Source: Gammaproteobacteria bacterium (GTDB taxonomy: Bacteria > Pseudomonadota > Gammaproteobacteria > Burkholderiales > Burkholderiaceae_C). From it: a DNA stretch of 6,988 bases. A program made the position numbers and the translations under genes. A model generated the notes under the pieces. It was not told the DNA's origin and searched no databases. It saw only the letters and a program-made list of their open reading frames with translations. Shown piece by piece: positions 4,440 to 6,988 of this stretch; position 1 is the first letter of the stretch; the number at the start of each line of letters is the position of its first letter. The stretch covers positions 1-6,988 of the forward strand of contig JASGCH010000066.1 of the NCBI GenBank assembly GCA_030054245.1, given 5' to 3'.

Positions 4440-6424
4440 GCGTCCACTTCTATAAATTGGCTATTTTCTTCCATGAGCTGGCGTCTAGCAGAAGACTCAT
4501 TTTTGCCCATCAATTGCTGAATAATCACGAGGTCGGAATTTGCTGGAGCACATTCGACTTGTAGTAGCCGGCGGGTGAGTGGGTTGAGCGTGGTATCCCA
4601 CAGTTGGCTGGCGTCCATTTCGCCCAATCCTTTGAAACGACTAACTTGCCACTTTTTGGACCATTCAGGGTGGTTTAGAATAGATGGCAAGTGGTACCCA
4701 ATATCGGGAGAGATTCTACGGAGCAAGGTCAATAATTCAGTTTCATCCAGAGCATACTCTTTGCGTCCCGGTTTTTTACCACTAGCGGGAATATCAAGCC
4801 TATAGAGGGGGGGTTTGGCGACAAAAATATGTCCAAATTCAATAAGTTTTGGAAAATGTTTGTAAAACAAAGTCAATAAAAGAACTTGAATATGCAGACC
4901 ATCGACATCGGCATCGCTCAAAATACATATTTTGCCATATCTCAATCCGGCTAGATCTGGGTTGTCTAGGTAGGTGTGTGGATTGACCCCTATGGCGGTG
5001 GCTATGTCGTGAACTTCGCTATGGGCAAATAGCTCTGGTGTTTGAACTTCCCAGGTGTTGAGTACTTTCCCGCGTAAAGGCAATATCGCTTGGGTAATTT
5101 TGTTGCGCCCCATTTTGGCACTGCCACCGGCGCTGTCACCTTCAACCAAAAACAGTTCATTGTAACGCAGATCGCGGCTTTCGCAATCGGTGAGTTTGCC
5201 GGGTAAAATAGCCAAATGAGAACTGCGTTTTTTTTCCAGTTTTTGACCGCTAGATTGACGCATTTGTGCCCAGCGAATCACCGATTCGGCTAATTTTTTT
5301 CCATATTCCACATGTTGGCTTAACCATAACTCCAGAGCAGGTGTCACACATTGCATGATCACTTTGGTGGCGTGGCGAGAATTTAAGCGCTCCTTGGTTT
5401 GACCTTGAAATTGAGGGTCAAAAATTTTGGCAGATAAAATAAAATTGGCTTTTTGTATAACATCTTCAGTGATTAGACGCAATCCTTTGGGTAATAAGTT
5501 GTGGATATCAATAAAACTTTTCAACGCATTGAATAAACCTTCGCGCAGTCCACTTTCGTGAGACCCGCCTAATAGCGTAGGTATCAAATTGACATAACTT
5601 TCTTTGATTTTAGCCGTATCTTCAGTGAAAGCTATGCACCAGCTGGCGCCTTCACCCTTTAAGTGGCTGTCAGTGGTCGATGGGAAGTAAAACGCACCTT
5701 CAAAATACGGTATCAGAAGATCGGTGCTCAGTTTTTCATCCATATATTCTCTAAAGCCGTCTTGATATTGCCATGAAGCAGTCTCTTCGCGTATTTTGTC
5801 GATTAAAACTATTTCGGTGCCGGGTAATAAAATGGCTTTGCTACGCAGAAGAGTTTTTATGGCAGATTCAGACAGATCTAGGCTATCAAAATAGATCGGG
5901 TTGGGCCAAATTCTCACCTTGGTTCCAGTAGCTTTGGAGGAAATTGGGGTTTTCTGCAACTCAGTACTTTTTATGCCATTTTCAAAGCTTAGGGTGGCCT
6001 GGTAGCCATTTCTTTGGGTGTGTACTTCTAGTTTGCTGGATAGTGCATTGGTAACGCTTATTCCCACACCATGCAGTCCGCCAGAAAATCGGTAAACGCT
6101 GGCACCCTCACCATTTTTGTCAAATTTCGCTCCGGCGTGGAGTCGGGTAAAAACCAGTTCGAGTACCGAAATTTGTTCTTCAGGATGTAATTCTACGGGA
6201 ATGCCACGACCATCGTCTTGGACTTCTATGGAGCCATCTAGGTGCAAGGTAACGGTTATTTTTTTTCCGTAGCCAGCCAAAATTTCGTCAATCGAATTGT
6301 CTATAACTTCTTGCACAATGTGCAAAGGAGATTCTGTGCGAGTGTACATGCCTGGTCTTTGTTGCACCGGCTCTAAGCCTTTTAATACACGAATTTCACT
6401 AGCTGAATAAGGTAATTTTGTCAT
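4436..6424 (-). CDS. parE: DNA topoisomerase IV subunit B (ParE)
   Basis: This 662-residue ATPase subunit of topoisomerase IV powers strand passage. The GHKL ATP site is complete: QEVIDNSIDE (38-47, with Glu39 as the probable general base and Asn43 binding magnesium), DDGRGIPV (70-77) and SGGLHGVGIS (114-123). The transducer domain carries the QTK loop (342-344). The TOPRIM domain has LVEGDSAGGSAK (426-437) and the metal-binding DADVDG (504-509). RFKGLGEMD (596-604) is the conserved C-terminal block. PLRGKVLNTWEV (449-460) reads as ParE rather than GyrB, and the absence of the long GyrB insert fits the short length. The start at 6424 places YSASEIRVLKGLEPV near the N-terminus as in relatives. 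The frame is open only to a TAG about 11 codons upstream, with no other start codon between. No Shine-Dalgarno precedes the ATG. It is the first gene of a parE-parC operon. Confidence 0.96.
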   Translation of the reverse strand: MTKLPYSASEIRVLKGLEPVQQRPGMYTRTESPLHIVQEVIDNSIDEILAGYGKKITVTLHLDGSIEVQDDGRGIPVELHPEEQISVLELVFTRLHAGAKFDKNGEGASVYRFSGGLHGVGISVTNALSSKLEVHTQRNGYQATLSFENGIKSTELQKTPISSKATGTKVRIWPNPIYFDSLDLSESAIKTLLRSKAILLPGTEIVLIDKIREETASWQYQDGFREYMDEKLSTDLLIPYFEGAFYFPSTTDSHLKGEGASWCIAFTEDTAKIKESYVNLIPTLLGGSHESGLREGLFNALKSFIDIHNLLPKGLRLITEDVIQKANFILSAKIFDPQFQGQTKERLNSRHATKVIMQCVTPALELWLSQHVEYGKKLAESVIRWAQMRQSSGQKLEKKRSSHLAILPGKLTDCESRDLRYNELFLVEGDSAGGSAKMGRNKITQAILPLRGKVLNTWEVQTPELFAHSEVHDIATAIGVNPHTYLDNPDLAGLRYGKICILSDADVDGLHIQVLLLTLFYKHFPKLIEFGHIFVAKPPLYRLDIPASGKKPGRKEYALDETELLTLLRRISPDIGYHLPSILNHPEWSKKWQVSRFKGLGEMDASQLWDTTLNPLTRRLLQVECAPANSDLVIIQQLMGKNESSARRQLMEENSQFIEVDA

Positions 6425-6462
6425 AAAGAAGGTGATATCGTAGGATGTGGCAACGGTCTATT

Positions 6463-6490
6463 ATTATAAGCTAGTAAGTTTTTGCTTAAA
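6463..6490 (-). promoter_or_regulatory. Candidate sigma70 promoter of parE-parC
   Basis: On the minus strand a perfect -10 box TATAAT (6468 down to 6463) lies about 40 nt before the parE start. Sixteen bases upstream is TTTAAG (6490 down to 6485), a poor -35 match. Transcription would begin near 6456 and give a leader of about 30 nt. The -10 box is seen directly; its use is inferred from position and the absence of another candidate as close. Confidence 0.5.
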
Positions 6491-6504
6491 TGTATCCGTT
6501 CAGG

Positions 6505-6552
6505 TTGAAAAAAATGGAAAATAGGCTAAATAACTATTAAAAACTCTACAAT
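6505..6552 (+). promoter_or_regulatory. Candidate promoter region of the substrate-binding protein gene
   Basis: TTGAAA at 6505-6510 resembles a -35 box, with TAAATA at 6527-6532 as a weak -10 after 16 bases. A better -10, TACAAT, lies at 6547-6552 but without a good -35 at the right distance. The inverted pair TAGGCT (6522-6527) and AGCCTA (6554-6559) brackets this segment and might be an operator. All of these lie between the divergent parE and substrate-binding genes. The choice among them is open. Confidence 0.3.
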
Positions 6553-6600
6553 AAGCCTAAGCACTGGCTCGTGCAAGAGCTACATATTCTCATTTTATTT

Positions 6601-6605
6601 AGGAG
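6601..6605 (+). promoter_or_regulatory. Ribosome binding site of the substrate-binding protein gene
   Basis: AGGAG sits 7 nt before the ATG at 6613. This fixes the start, which gives a protein beginning with a typical export signal. Confidence 0.8.
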
Positions 6606-6612
6606 CTCTCTT

Positions 6613-6988
6613 ATGAAAAAAATAAATAGGGTTACATCTATTATCTTAGTGTTGAGTTGTTGGTTGCTAATGGCCAATGTTAGCCTAGCACAGGACAAAG
6701 TCTTTCGCTTTGTGCCGCATACTAATTTGGTGGTGTTGGACCCCATTTGGACCACGGCTTATGTCACGCGTAATCACGGGTATATGATTTATGATACTTT
6801 GTTTTCTCAAGATATAAATGGTAAAATACAACCTCAAATGGTTGATAAGTATAGTACTTCTAAAGACGGAAAAACTTGGACATTTACTTTGCGTAAGGGC
6901 TTGGAGTTTCACGATGGGAAACCCGTAACGGCAACGGATGTGGTGGCTTCGCTCAAGCGCTGGGCGTCTCGAGATGCTTTGGGTTCAG
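6613..6988 (+). CDS. Periplasmic substrate-binding protein of a peptide-type ABC transporter (partial, 3' end missing)
   Basis: The first 125 codons of a solute-binding protein of the SBP_bac_5 (DppA/OppA/NikA-like) family are present, running off the right edge. Residues 1-26 form a signal peptide: MKKINR, a hydrophobic stretch IILVLSCWLLM, then VSLA with probable cleavage before Gln27. The Cys at 16 lies in a poor lipobox context, so signal peptidase I is preferred. The mature start FRFVPHTNLVVLDPIWTT, the segment YDTLFSQD, and WTFTLRKGLEFHDGKPVTATDVVASLKRW are hallmark family segments. Such proteins deliver oligopeptides or related solutes to an inner-membrane ABC importer, whose permease and ATPase genes would be expected to the right of the window. 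The substrate cannot be told from this part. It is divergent from parE, so the functional link is probably only positional. Confidence 0.9.
   Translation, partial: MKKINRVTSIILVLSCWLLMANVSLAQDKVFRFVPHTNLVVLDPIWTTAYVTRNHGYMIYDTLFSQDINGKIQPQMVDKYSTSKDGKTWTFTLRKGLEFHDGKPVTATDVVASLKRWASRDALGS

Noticed and set aside
6546..6912. Minus-strand open frames overlapping the substrate-binding protein gene
   Set aside because: They are antisense to a clear signal peptide and SBP family motifs in the plus-strand frame, and have no domains of their own.

Overview
The window has two halves: a small mobile-looking defence locus on the left and a conserved housekeeping locus on the right. The right half carries parE and parC for DNA topoisomerase IV on the minus strand, plus the start of a divergent ABC-transporter substrate-binding protein gene. 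The ParC and ParE wording (for example a DGDSAAAMRYTEARL active-site region and a VQQRPGMYTRTESPLH N-terminus) and the style of the binding protein look like Betaproteobacteria, probably Burkholderiales. The modest GC content is low for that order. This placement rests on recalled family features, not on a search.

Layout. Positions 1-123 are a leader with a perfect 9-bp inverted repeat and a second inverted repeat that could mask the ribosome binding site. Positions 124-1481 hold a two-gene operon with a 4-nt overlap: a short ThsB-like TIR protein and a caspase-family protease with an SGHG/DCCHSG catalytic dyad. This pair matches the architecture described as type IV Thoeris, in which a TIR enzyme makes a cyclic ADP-ribose isomer that switches on a caspase-like protease and stops phage replication. 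The locus is therefore most likely an anti-phage abortive-infection system.

Positions 1482-2045 are a gene-poor junction. Nineteen bases after the protease stop lies a foldable element with integron-type R box sequences (GCCTAAC and GTTGGAC), which suggests that the operon may be an integron gene cassette. It is followed by a GC-rich stretch, an AT-rich stretch and three copies of a 12-bp sequence resembling insertion-sequence ends. Two adjoining stem-loops lie just beyond the parC stop.

Positions 2046-6424 hold parE then parC on the minus strand, with a 4-nt overlap, so the two subunits are probably translationally coupled. They form the ParC2ParE2 enzyme that decatenates daughter chromosomes. 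Two details in parC stand out: a run of 11 C in its C-terminal domain, and a lysine at the position equivalent to the E. coli quinolone-resistance residue Ser80. Positions 6425-6612 are a divergent promoter region. From 6613 to the window end runs a signal-peptide-bearing solute-binding protein for a peptide-type ABC transporter, cut by the window edge.
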